From NCBI GenBank assembly GCA_016801885.1, contig CM028901.1, forward strand, positions 16,813,095-16,877,094: a stretch of 64,000 nucleotides of DNA, in the 5' to 3' direction. Each line of letters starts with the position of its first letter. The first letter of the stretch is position 1. The translations under genes and the position numbers were made by a program. The stretch comes from Toxotes chatareus. Taxonomy: Eukaryota; Chordata; Actinopteri; Toxotidae. The notes beneath the pieces are model-generated. The model was given only the letters and a program-made list of their open reading frames with translations, was not told where the DNA came from and did no database searches. Shown one piece after another: positions 23,420-34,165 of the stretch.

Positions 23420-23590
23420 ATTTCCAATTCAATTTCAATTCAATTCAATTCAACTTTATTTATATAGCACCTTCCACAATGAAAATGGTCTCAAAGCGCT
23501 TTACAAAGACCCAGAGCCTGACCCCAGAGCAAGCACCTAAGGCAACAGTGGCAAGAAAAAACTCTAGTTTAGACATTTTCTTAAGTAGAG
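23420..23590 (-). mobile_element. Teleost short interspersed repeat with (ATTCA)n tail
   Basis: The plus strand shows AATTCAATTCAATTCAAC followed by TTTATTTATATAGCACC, then TCAAAGCGCTTTACAAAGAC and AGAGCAAGCACCTAAGG. This block is very abundant in teleost genomes. On the minus strand it reads as a retroposon 3' end with an (ATTGA)n tail. The family name is uncertain and no target-site duplication was found. Confidence 0.75.
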
Positions 23591-24035
23591 AATCGCAGTG
23601 AAGTCGTCTCTGTTTCACAACTCTCTCCACTACTGAAATAAGTATGAGAAACATGTGAATAAGACAAATATGGAAAATGTTACTCTTTCCATCTGTGGTA
23701 TGTTTTGGGTTATGAAGTGACATCAACAAACTTGTGTGACAGACTGCATGTCAAACACACCCTAACCCCCTCCACGCCACCACAGCACCTAATCCGTCCA
23801 TAAACCCTGGAACAATCCTTAAAGTCCGTGTAGGGAGGAGGTTAGAGTGGATGCATGGGTCAACAGAACATCCTACAGCTGTAGGCTGCTGTTCATTTCT
23901 CAATTCTTACCAACAGTCAGTGCTGTTTGACTTTTAAGCGCGGCCACGATCATTCCCTGACCGCATCCACGTGGTTATTATTGTAACCATGACGATGAAG
24001 GACAACGTTTCCCTGACCTTAGCATAGTAGTTATT

Positions 24036-24100
24036 TTAACCCAAACCATGATCTTTCCTTAAACCCGACAGAGCTGTTTTTGTGCCAAAACTTAACCAAA
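24036..24100. repeat. Interspersed repeat with AACCAAACCATGATCTTTCC-type core
   Basis: The sequence AACCCAAACCATGATCTTTCC, then CTTAACCAAAC, is a recurrent teleost repeat core. A second, more diverged copy is at 61820-61860 (AACCAAAACTATGATATTTCC, then CTTAACCAAAG). Confidence 0.6.
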
Positions 24101-26249
24101 CTTTTAGGATGGTGTTGTCACATCCTTAAATGGATTTGGAGAACATAATCCAAAAAGATTTTCTTGCCCAATCGGTCTGACCTGGCCTGTTATGACGTGT
24201 CACGACTCATCTAGACTTTTCTTAGCTCTTCACATTAAGAATGCTAAACCTTCATGGTTTTAAAAAAAAAAAATCACCATACAAACAATAATTATTGACC
24301 TTGTTTGCAGTTCAAGTTATCTTGTTAATAGTCTTACAGGTGTTTCTTTTCTAATGTGAAGGGATTCTGTTATGTACTCTACTGTATTTTGGCCACCTCA
24401 GCCTGCTAATGCTGCAGTGCTGCTCTGAGAAACTGAGTCCAGACACCTGGATAGGCAGAATAAAGTCACACAGATTTGACTCTGGCTCCCTCTTCCCTTT
24501 TAGAAAAAAGCTTGGTCTAGAAACATTCAGGTAGCAGCCTCTTATTTTTGGCCAGCGCTGACTGTCGCTTTCACCAGTTAGTTGACAACGGCAGGTCACA
24601 CGAGCTGTCGCTAACGATGACAGACCAAAATGAAACCCGCCTGTTGTCAGATTTTGTGCTCTGTGCAGCCGGTGTCTGTATCCAGGTCTTTTATGAGGGA
24701 AGAGACACTCTGTGAGAGGACTGACTGTTTCTGCAGTTTCCACAACTCCAACACAACAATCCGTCTAACTGACCATGTTACGTCAGTTTCAGGAGTGCCA
24801 CACAAAGGCTGCAAGCGCAAGCTGACTCAAAGTGAGTGTCAGCTGGATTAAATGTAATTTGTTGTACTTTCACGTGCATTAAGGGGCTCATCAAATCACT
24901 GCCTGTGTAAAGGAATTCACCAGAAATAAAAACATGACTGCGGCCACCCTAAAGTCATGTTGGAATGTCACTGGTCTTATATTTAACACTGAAAACTGGT
25001 TTGTTTTGTCTCTGGGGTGAAATAATTTAACTTGTTTCCAGTGTTTCTGTGTCGAGTGCTTGCACAGCAGATTACTGCACTCACTAGAGTCAAGATGTCA
25101 ACTTGCTTCAAAAGTTTTAAAACAGGCTGGTTCACTGCAAATTGGAAACAGAAACAATCTAATTCACTGGCAGATTCTTCCATTTGTTTTAGAAAACTAT
25201 GATTTTATTAAGTAAAAATAGACCAAACGACTTTTTAAGATGTTTATTTTTCACATTTGATTCGAAGCACAGATGATTTGTTCTGCTTTGATTTGACTTG
25301 GCTGGTGTTGAGAGTGAATGTTAGGAAGCCAGCAAGTTTGAGAAAAAAGGCAAAAGCCAAAGACTGTGAGTGAGTCATTCCAACGGTATTGTCTGAAGAA
25401 GTTACTGACTAAGTTTGGTTTGACAAAGATGATGTAAAACACTTCCATTTAGGGAACTCAAGGGGTCGCCAAAGTCAGACTGCTGAGTTTCAGACTACTG
25501 AGTTATAGCTGGCTGTCACTGTCAGATTACAGCCACAGCTGGAGGTCAAAACAAACCTTTAGATCTTCAGTCAACAATATAAACCATATTTGTTTCTTTG
25601 ACAGCTTCTTACAACTGCAAACACTCAAGGGACTCCATGCTTGGAGGTCACTTTCACTCACGGGTTTGAACAGTCTTGTGGGTGTGTCTTTCATGCCTCT
25701 GGTTGGAGACAGTGCAGCACTCTGAGGGCTGTGGGTGAGCGTTTCCTCCTCTACACTAGGAAACATTATTTCTCCACCATAACAGCCACCACATCCTGCA
25801 CGATAAGAGGTGCAAGAACACTATGTGCAGTACACTACTGTAGCACATACACACAAACAAACATGACAGTATAATTCTGTTTTATAAATTCATTACCTCA
25901 CCTACTCCTGATGCCACTTGAAACAGTGCAACTTTGATTAATGCTACACAGTGTGTGTTGAATATCAATGATAGTAATAGGGTATATACAGGAAGCTGAT
26001 GTTATGAAACTGCCCCGACACTTGTTATGAGAGTGCCTGCTAATTTGTAAACGTTCATGGGATACACAGTTCTGTAAGTTTGGCCTTCATTCACATGTTA
26101 TGATCAAATTTTACGCACCAATTTCACTGCGACAAGTCAAGTCTGAAAAAATAAACCCTGATGATGTCACCGGACATAACCCTGATGATGTCATTATAAC
26201 CAACTGTTTGCTAGGACGTTAGCATTAACAACTTGAATGTGGCAATGAC
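24101..26249. other. Non-coding stretch
   Basis: No exon is recognised. A 130-codon open frame at 24351-24743 (minus) has no family features or splice context. Confidence 0.6.
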
Positions 26250-26265
26250 ATGTCATTGAAGTCAT

Positions 26266-26401
26266 GTCATGTCATCATCTGCCGCGTATCTGGGTCCAGG
26301 CCCAGGTTGCGGGGGCAGCCCACCCAATTCACAATGCACCGAAGTCCTATGGCACCTTCACGGGTGGTGAGCCCATGGGAGGTGGTGCCACCCAGAGTGG
26401 G
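26266..26401 (-). mobile_element. 5'-truncated LINE 3' end, Rex3/RTE-like, with 16-bp target duplication
   Basis: A 136-bp GC-rich insert in AT-rich DNA is flanked by the perfect 16-bp direct repeat ATGTCATTGAAGTCAT (26250-26265 and 26402-26417). On the minus strand it reads GGGTGGGCTGCCCCCGCAAC, then GGACCCAGATACGCGGCAGA, and ends in a short GATGATGACATGAC tail. This is the form of teleost LINE 3' ends with GATG-type tails, such as Rex3. The insertion is certain from the duplication. The Rex3/RTE assignment is from memory of such tails and is less sure. Confidence 0.75.
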
Positions 26402-26417
26402 ATGTCATTGAAGTCAT

Positions 26418-28769
26418 CACAAAACAAATGTCGCTTTAATGGAAAGTCTTTTGCAGGTGCAGTGGCAAATTACTAGAGTACCTCTTTTATTTCTGTGACG
26501 GCTGTGTTAAGGAATTCATTAGGGGTCCTTGGAAAATGTGATTAAAAAACAAACAATGAAACAACAAAAAAAATGTCAGCTATGTTTTTCAAAGGAAATC
26601 TTAAGAGACTTTCTAGAGAAAATATGTTTCTTATGATACAGTTTTACTAATGACTGGACTTTTTGGTGGGAAATTACCTCTTACAATGTTATGCTGTTGT
26701 ACGTTTACACAATCAACGTGTCTACATAAACCACAAGAGATTCTCTGGGTTTCCAAGAATCACTTTCAATTTGCCTGCCACAAGAGTAGGTTTATAGATG
26801 ATCAAACATGAAAGCACCTCTCCTCCAGTGTATGATTGTTCAGTATCTTTCACTGAGAAACTCAAAGCCAAAATCCAGTCTCCATGTAGCAACATATTAA
26901 CATGAACACATCACACTTCTAAATGCTTAATATGGACACACGTATGGCACTCTAACACCGAGAGACAATAGCTAATATAAAAATAACAGTGTGAAAGAAC
27001 CCACAAGTGTACAAAACCTGGGGAAAGGCAGGAAACAGGAAATAGGCCCCTAATGGGGCACATGCTGTACTTCCTCATTGCATCCAAAGAACAGCTAAAC
27101 TGATTAGGCTGTTGCTAACCAGTTCAAGATACCAATACGAAGATTAGGCTAGTTCTATCATTATATCTTTTAGTATTTTTCCCCACAGAAACCTGCAGCC
27201 AATCAGAGGTGAGAGACAAGGATGTCTTTAAAACATCCCGCTGTATTGGCATTCCACTTGCGCACATGAGATACTATTTGCTACAGCAGTGCATAAACAC
27301 ACAGATGAAGGCCGTCAGCTGACTGTTAGCTGACTGCTTCCTATTGTATATGCCTGTTATCAGTTAGTTTAACACGCTCTCTTCAAATGTCAACTCTACC
27401 CTATAAACCTTTTGACAGCATGAGCAAGGGCAACAGATCTTTGAAAGGACAATCACAACAACACAGTAAGTCATCAAAATCAGGTCAGAAGCTAGAGGCA
27501 TAAACAAAGTCAGCATTCTTTGTATCTGACATGAAGTTAATAAAAAAAACATATGCTTTCAATCAACATCCTCCACTTTCAAACCAGCGGAGCATTTTTT
27601 TCTGACTGTAATGTATTGCTGAACTATCACCAGAGAGCATCCTGTAAACCAGCAACTGTCAGATTGAGAAAGACAAGGCAAGTGAATGACTGGATCAGAG
27701 GTTTCATCCTCACCGTGTTCAAGTTCCCACAACTTCAAACAGTTTCACAGTGAACCCACTTCTTGTAAATGCTCTGCTTTGGCAAGGTGAAGGTGAGGTT
27801 AAGGGCAGGAACACAAAATTCAGGGCATGGACATGGAGTTTCCATTGGTTGAGAAAGTGTCACAAAATTAAGTTCTGATATTTAGAAAGGGTGATGCCAA
27901 TTTGATCATTTGCTGTGAGATTTTTCTGAGATGTGAGGACTGGCAGCTGGAAGCCCAGCACTGACTGGGTCTATCTCCATTGTAATCTCAGGAAGAACAG
28001 TCTAGTCTCAGTTAGTCTCAGTAAGTCTCAGTAAGTCAGGTGGTCTCATCTCAGTTGTCTGGTAAAAGCTTAATCAACATTTAATCAACTAGTGAGAACA
28101 CAGAGAGGCAGTGTGGTGTAACAGGTGTATCTGCTGACTGCGTTTTACAGTCAGCATAGACTGTAGATTATTTTGTCACTGAACACCAGAGCCTGAGCTG
28201 GTGATGTCAGCCAATACGCCGCTGACCCCGCTGCAAAGTGAGGGTGCTGCATTCTCCCGTCATACGAAGTCTGGACTCCTGAGTTCAACAAGTTCAAACT
28301 CCAGAGGACTCCCAGAGTCCAAATTTAGTCCACTCTGTATTACTCACTTGCTTTTTGATGAGGTTGGGGGGTGGGGGCTGCGGTGAGAGATACCGTGTGC
28401 AGTGAAAAGGGCATTTGCATGGGTCAGCTTATCAACACTGTCAGCTGTTGGAGAAGCAGCAATAGTTGTGACACAGAGCTCACACAGGAGGCAATTAAGG
28501 TACTCTGAAGGCCCCCATTTGCTGTAATTAGTGTCAAAACTCAAACCCTTTTTTGGAGGCCTGACTCAAATCTGTACGCACAGACATGATGCACATATTT
28601 TTAGGTTCAGTGCGGCTGATTATATCTGATGACCATTGTGGAAACGTCATGAATCTGCTTAGAAAGCCAAGAAAAAAAAGATGCTGCTCAAGAGGCTCCG
28701 TGCATCATGTTTTCTTCAGTGTCAAAGTAATCCACTCACAGTTTGGGCCGTTATACCAATCAATCACGG
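26418..28769. other. Non-coding stretch with a small decamer repeat
   Basis: No exon is recognised. At about 28001-28036 a 10-bp unit (AGTCTCAGTA type) is repeated about four times. Confidence 0.6.
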
Positions 28770-29093
28770 TCTGAATGTCTCAGTCTGTCTGAGTATTGTT
28801 GCTGACGATGTTCATCTCTTTATGGCCACAGTTCACCATCTTCTAATGGCTACTTCCAGCAGGATAATGCTCCATGTCACAAAGCTAAAGTCAGAACCCC
28901 TTTGGAGGAGATCTGCAGCTTGAATGTGCAGCTGATGAATCTGCAGAAATGATGTGATGAATCATGTCAACACATCAGAGGAAGGTTTCCAACATCTTGT
29001 GGAATCAATGACAAAGAACCGAGGCCGCTTTAAGAGCAAATGGGGAGCTACCCAGTATTATTATGGTGTTCCTAATTAAGTTCTTGGTCAGTG
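28770..29093 (+). mobile_element. Tc1-like DNA transposon relic, transposase C-terminal half
   Basis: The plus-strand frame contains YFQQDNAPCHKAK (28851-28889), the second catalytic Asp block of a Tc1-type DDE transposase. Further on the frame is broken and about 200 bp (including the DLNPIE block) are missing. The right end GGTGTTCCTAATTAAG ... GTCAGTG (29065-29093) matches the terminal repeat of the family copy at 52050-52430. This is a non-functional remnant. Confidence 0.75.
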
Positions 29094-31189
29094 TTGATAC
29101 TCTGGGGGCTTTAGAGAGGCAATACTACTGTGATTAAGGTTTGACAACATTTACCTAATATTTTTCATATTGGCCCCATGGGGACTCTGTGAAAATCTTG
29201 TCAGAATTTTTCAAACAGTGCTGTAAAATTCAACATTGACAGCCCCTGAATCTACATGGGTTGCTGAGACCATACAGAACCGGACTGAATATGTCTTCAG
29301 CATATTGTGTCTTTGAAACTTTTGCTTTTGCTTTCCAATCAAACACAGCACAAAGCACACCCGAACAAACAGCAGTACAGTACGTACAGAAGCAGAACAT
29401 GCTGCATTCACCTCTAATAAAAATTATGGCTGTAGTTGTTTTGAAAACTCTACAAAGGGCATCAGGGCCTCCATCTAAGTTTAAATGTCAGCCCTCCTAA
29501 CCGTCTTCAGTGGTAATCTCATTGTGTGCAATGTCTGCCAGCATCATGAATCAACACCGACAAGCAACAGTAAACAACAGTCGTAGCCTTGACGAATACG
29601 CATCTTATTTGAGGTGGCATTCAGATAAGAGTCGATCTTGATCTGCCGCCCATTACGCCCCGGACCTCTCTGATACTTAATTTACGAAGCTACATCATAC
29701 TATGCAACGTGATACAGGCTCATCATCATGGCAACTGGTATCACAAAAAGGACAACAGATGGTGTTTTCATTAAAGAATTCAAGCTGATAGAAGAATCAA
29801 CCAAATGACTTTGTTTGGGAGTCTCCAGTGCACTTATCGTATTACATTAAGTTCTCGAGCTGTCGGGAAAAAAAAACAAAACACAAAGGCCAATGTCAAG
29901 GGGCTATCCAGTGTGTTTTGGAAATGCTGCAGTGTTCCTGTTACACTGTACACAGTCATGAGCACGATCCCTCACTGGAGACTGAGAGCGGAGAAAATAA
30001 TACATTGGGTGTATTATGACCAATAATCCATGCACCGCTGTAACGACCAGCAATGAGAACACAGGCACGGTGCATGACAAATGGCTGACAGCTGGCACTA
30101 ACAATCACCTACAGACCCGTGAATGATGTTTGGCGCCATTACATTATCATCATTACATTTTAGCTCCAACACATTTTCACATTTTCTGCACGCAGGCGGA
30201 GGCTGTTCTGTTTTCATTCAGACACTTTCATTAGTCTCTCCTCTGAACAACACAGTCAGTCTGTTATTCTTCTTCTTCTTTTTTTTTTTTTTTAATAAGC
30301 TGTCACACGCTGCATACATCCCTCCTTGCAGCATGCTGCTTGGAAAGGTGACAGACAGTGATGTGTGCAGAAAGGGTTTCACTGCCTTTAATGAGAAGCT
30401 AAATATGCCTATGGGGGTGGTAGTTTGCATGTTGTGCTTTTTATAGCCACCATTCTGATCTGATGCACTCATGTGATGATCAAACAGTTAGTTAGATAGC
30501 CCTTAGACTGGAATCTGGAGAACAAAGCAGCCACTGTCACACAAAGTCTAATAATATTTCTGAAACTTAGCCGTGATTTATTAAAACTGGGGATTTCCTT
30601 GCTGCACACTGGGAGCTAATTTAGAAAAATATTAAAATCTGTTATTTAAAGTCACGATGTTCTAAGCACACCACAAATGATAATACAGTAATAGCATGAT
30701 GGAATATGATGTTGGCTTCACACAGCATTACAATAACACTGTTAAAGGAAAATTAGAATTTATATCAATCCAATGTTTTTAGATAAGCTAGATCCAATAA
30801 TCTAATTTCTTAAACATCATGTGCTTTCTGTAGTGCGGGTGACTTCTTTCTGATGTGTACATGGGTTTCTCAGTTTGTTTGTTTTTTTCACATGTGCAGA
30901 TCACAGGAAAAAGTATTGCTGACACAGCTCTGGTATGAAAGGAAATACAATCACATGTTGCAAAACGTCCACATATGCAAAATCCCCTACTTGAAAGCCA
31001 ACTTAAACAGACACTAAGCCGCTTCTAGAACAAGCTGGTTTCTACCTGTGATCATCTGAATGTGTGTGCATGGAGGAGAACCTGTGTCGTTATTATTAGC
31101 TTTAGAACTGAGCGCAGTTTTGATTCCGTTTGATTATTAATGACACAATGAATGAGCAAAGCATGAAATGACAAAGTGTAAACTGAGAT
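29094..31189. other. Non-coding stretch
   Basis: No exon or clear repeat, apart from a CTT/poly(T) tract at about 30270-30294. Confidence 0.6.
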
Positions 31190-31345
31190 GAGTCGCTTGC
31201 AGTGCTGAACCTGCTGAGATTCATCAGCTGAAGCTGCAGCTATCCTCGACTTCACGCTCAAGTTTCCGGCCGCAGCTCTGCCGTGCGGGTTGACTCTCAC
31301 CGCTCTCACGGCGTTGTTTTCAGCTGCGGCAGGCGCCTGTTTTCA
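31190..31345. promoter_or_regulatory. CpG-rich patch, possible leader exon or promoter
   Basis: About a dozen CpGs in roughly 150 bp, against sparse CpG around it. Motifs include TTTCCGGCCGCAG, CCGTGCGGG and GCGGCAGGCGCC. No protein similarity is seen. On the minus strand GCCGTGAGAG could serve as a weak splice donor. It may be an untranslated thrb exon, a promoter or a conserved regulatory element, and the sequence does not decide. Confidence 0.3.
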
Positions 31346-31930
31346 GAGTAAAAGCTCTCAAAAACCACAGCACAGTACCTGCTCACCATCCATCAGCAGA
31401 CAGGCTCAGTTATGAGACCAGCTGGTGAACACAGTGCAGCATATTTCACAGCTAAAGAGCCAGATATTTCCCTCTGGAGCTGCTACAGACCAAAAACTCA
31501 GCTCAAAGAGAGTGAATATTGGACTTAGATTCACCAGGTGGTGCTGGATGTGTAAACAAGTAGCTTTTTGTGTTATTGCTAACACTAACACCACATCAAT
31601 TCAAAAGAGAAAGATGTATTTGTTTGCTAATTGTTTCTGCTACCTCCAACAGTCTAAAAAAATAAAAAATAAAAATAAAAAATCCATTACAGTAGGTTTA
31701 ATTGTGGTAAATGTATCATGACACCACTGTGCAGGATGTCAGTCTAATGTTATGTTGTATTGTGTTATCTTCGTGGTGTCCAAACTACTAATTTTAGGTC
31801 GACTGTGGTTAAGAATTATCAAAATAAGTTCTTTTGTTTACTGGCCTTAACATCATTTATGTAATCACTTCATTACATTAACATCACGACTTGTAACTGA
31901 TAGAGGTAATATCCCCATATTTTTTTTGTG

Positions 31931-31970
31931 TGAGTGTGTATGTGTGTGTGTGTGTGTGTGTACGTGTGTG
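31931..31970. repeat. (GT)n microsatellite, interrupted
   Basis: GT-rich run of about 40 bp with TACGT interruptions. It lies about 180 bp from a long (AC)n run of opposite sense, so the two can pair. Confidence 0.9.
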
Positions 31971-32149
31971 TGTCTTGGGCACAGCAGGGAGGTCTGGTGG
32001 AAAGTAATGCTGTGCATTGGCATTCTGCAGGCTGCAGGACTCTGGCTGTGAGGAATTGAGCAACATGAAGGTCTTACCAGAGGAAGTGGTGAAGTCTGAC
32101 TCCGGGCAGTGCTGAGGAGCTGCTGAGCTCCCCAAGAGAAACACCTACA

Positions 32150-32152
<3 letters not shown>

Positions 32153-32226
<74 letters not shown>
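32153..32226. repeat. Long (AC)n microsatellite
   Basis: About 37 uninterrupted AC units. Confidence 0.97.
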
Positions 32227-32230
<4 letters not shown>

Positions 32231-34104
32231 GTTAGACTGACCAGCAACCGAGATGAAAATCACAGTCCCTGCTATGAAAACCAGTAGGTCCTCAGAAGGA
32301 CCAGGAATCAAACACGTTGCTATGACATTAAACATTTACCCAAAGAAGAAGTGGGTGGTTTTTAAAGTTGAAAAGCTTCACACTGGTGAGGGCCAGAGAC
32401 ATTAAAAACACCTATAGTCCAGGTTTCTACCGCCTCTTTGAAATCTCTGGTCATTACAAGAAATATAAAGGAAACAACTGTCACACTGAAGCTGCAACGT
32501 CAGTTTTCACACCTTCTCTGCTGAGTCTGCGAGGCAGGATGTAGTCAGAACACTACATCTGGTTAAGATGACCTATATGCAACAGTTCCTACAACAAAGC
32601 AACTCCCACTGCGGCTTTAAAATGCGCTTAACCTCTGGTGGTTGCCACATGTGGTTACAACCACAAATACTTCCCCCGTACACAGCAGAGAGGGCGGAGT
32701 AATCCCAGTGTAAATTTCTTTTCCCTTTTGGACCAGCAGCCCTCAAACAAGTCAATATATCTTTTCATGTGTGTGTGTGTTTCAGCCCCTGAAGAAAAGA
32801 ACCGCTTTTTTTTTTTTTTAAGGAAAATGACCACAAATAAAGCAACAGTGACAAAACAGGAAGGCAGTAACGAAGGCTTCGCTTTGACTCAAGAGTCTGA
32901 TTTTGCCAAGAAACCAAGATAAGTCAAGTGAAGTTCATGGTGAGATCTCAGGGGACAAAGAAAAAGAAAAAGGTAAAAAAAAAAACCCAACAAAACAGGA
33001 AGTGGTTTGATTACAATGAGATCAAGAAAGGAAAGCATTTGTTTATGCCATTAATTCAGTGGCAGGACAGGACTGGTCATCTCCCACCGACAGACGGTAA
33101 TCACTTGTAATCAGACTTAATGGGCACTCTAATGGGAATGCTTTTCCTCCCTCCATGCTCTGCCTGTAGCACTCTTTAACACACTTGTCCACACACAAAC
33201 AAGTGCACACAGGCACGCGTGCGCGAGTCATCTGGGGAATGTAACGCCCCACTTCCATCTGAAAGGGAATAATTGTTTTAATAACACTGTCTATCCATAA
33301 CAATACAACGTAATCAGGTCCTATTTGCTGCTAATACTCATTTACATATTTGCTTGGTTCACATTCTCTTCAGGTCTCATTTCCAGGAGCTGCTTACTCT
33401 GCTGAATCTCAGCTGGTTGAACCTCACTTGTATCTCCTCTTGCCCTCCATCATATTATGTTACAGTGCAGCTAAATATGGTGTTTACATTGCTCATTGAA
33501 GGATAATCCTGGTTTATTACATCCTGGGCCTTTTTTTATAGCTTTGACTATTATTCCTGTTGGTCATGAGAACACTGTGCTCACCAAACTGAGTACGCTG
33601 AGGAAAATGTGAGCCAGAAACCCTTACAGTCAGACAATCAGAAGGTTGTAAACAGTTTAGCCAGATTATCTAAACCACTTCAGGTCCCATTTTCCTGCCA
33701 GAGCAAAGCCGCAGTAGCACAAACACCGCTGCACTGTAACTTTTCTGCAGTGGTATCTCCAGTTTGCACTTGTACGTGTCTGATACTCTCCTGGACCCAG
33801 GGGCTTGTGCCAGTGTTTGTCGCATCACTGTGCATGGAAGCATATCTATACACTCACTCTCTATTCACTTCAGTTATTAACAACAGTAACAAGGCAGACG
33901 TGCACATGTTAACAATTCCTGCACTGGTCATTATGCAGCCATATCAGGGGTTGGGTTGTGTGTACGTATTTGTGTTTTGGGACGTCACTGTGCTCCACAC
34001 AGGTGAGCTCGTTACTTGTTACTGTGGCTCACCCCAACCTTCTTCTAATAATGTGTGTGGTCTCTTCTCTAGATCGCACTGCGCCTTAGAAACACAGCAT
34101 AGTC

Positions 34105-34165
34105 ACTGAGTCAGCATAATTTCGTTGTATTCTGGTACAATGACAATAAAGGCTTCTGATTGAAG
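34105..34165 (+). mobile_element. LINE 3'-end relic
   Basis: AATTTCGTTGTATTCTGGTA followed by CAATGACAATAAAGGCTTCT is the typical 3' terminus of a teleost LINE. The preceding 500 bp are open in one frame but show no reverse transcriptase or endonuclease motif that I recognise. Confidence 0.6.

Larger units (their letters stand above)
31346..33600. other. Non-coding stretch with GT/CA microsatellites
   Basis: No exon is supported. The open frame of 31865-32335 on the minus strand runs straight through (CA)n and is an artefact of it. Confidence 0.65.

Noticed and set aside
24351..24743. 130-codon minus-strand open frame
   Set aside because: No recognisable motif, no splice context and mixed composition. 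A chance frame of this length is expected in 64 kb.
31865..32335. 156-codon minus-strand frame rich in Val-Cys and His-Thr repeats
   Set aside because: It is produced by (CA)n/(GT)n microsatellites.
33609..34109. 166-codon plus-strand open frame, the longest on that strand
   Set aside because: No domain or LINE motif is recognisable. It stops just before a LINE-like 3' end, so it may be decayed repeat DNA, but it cannot be called a gene.
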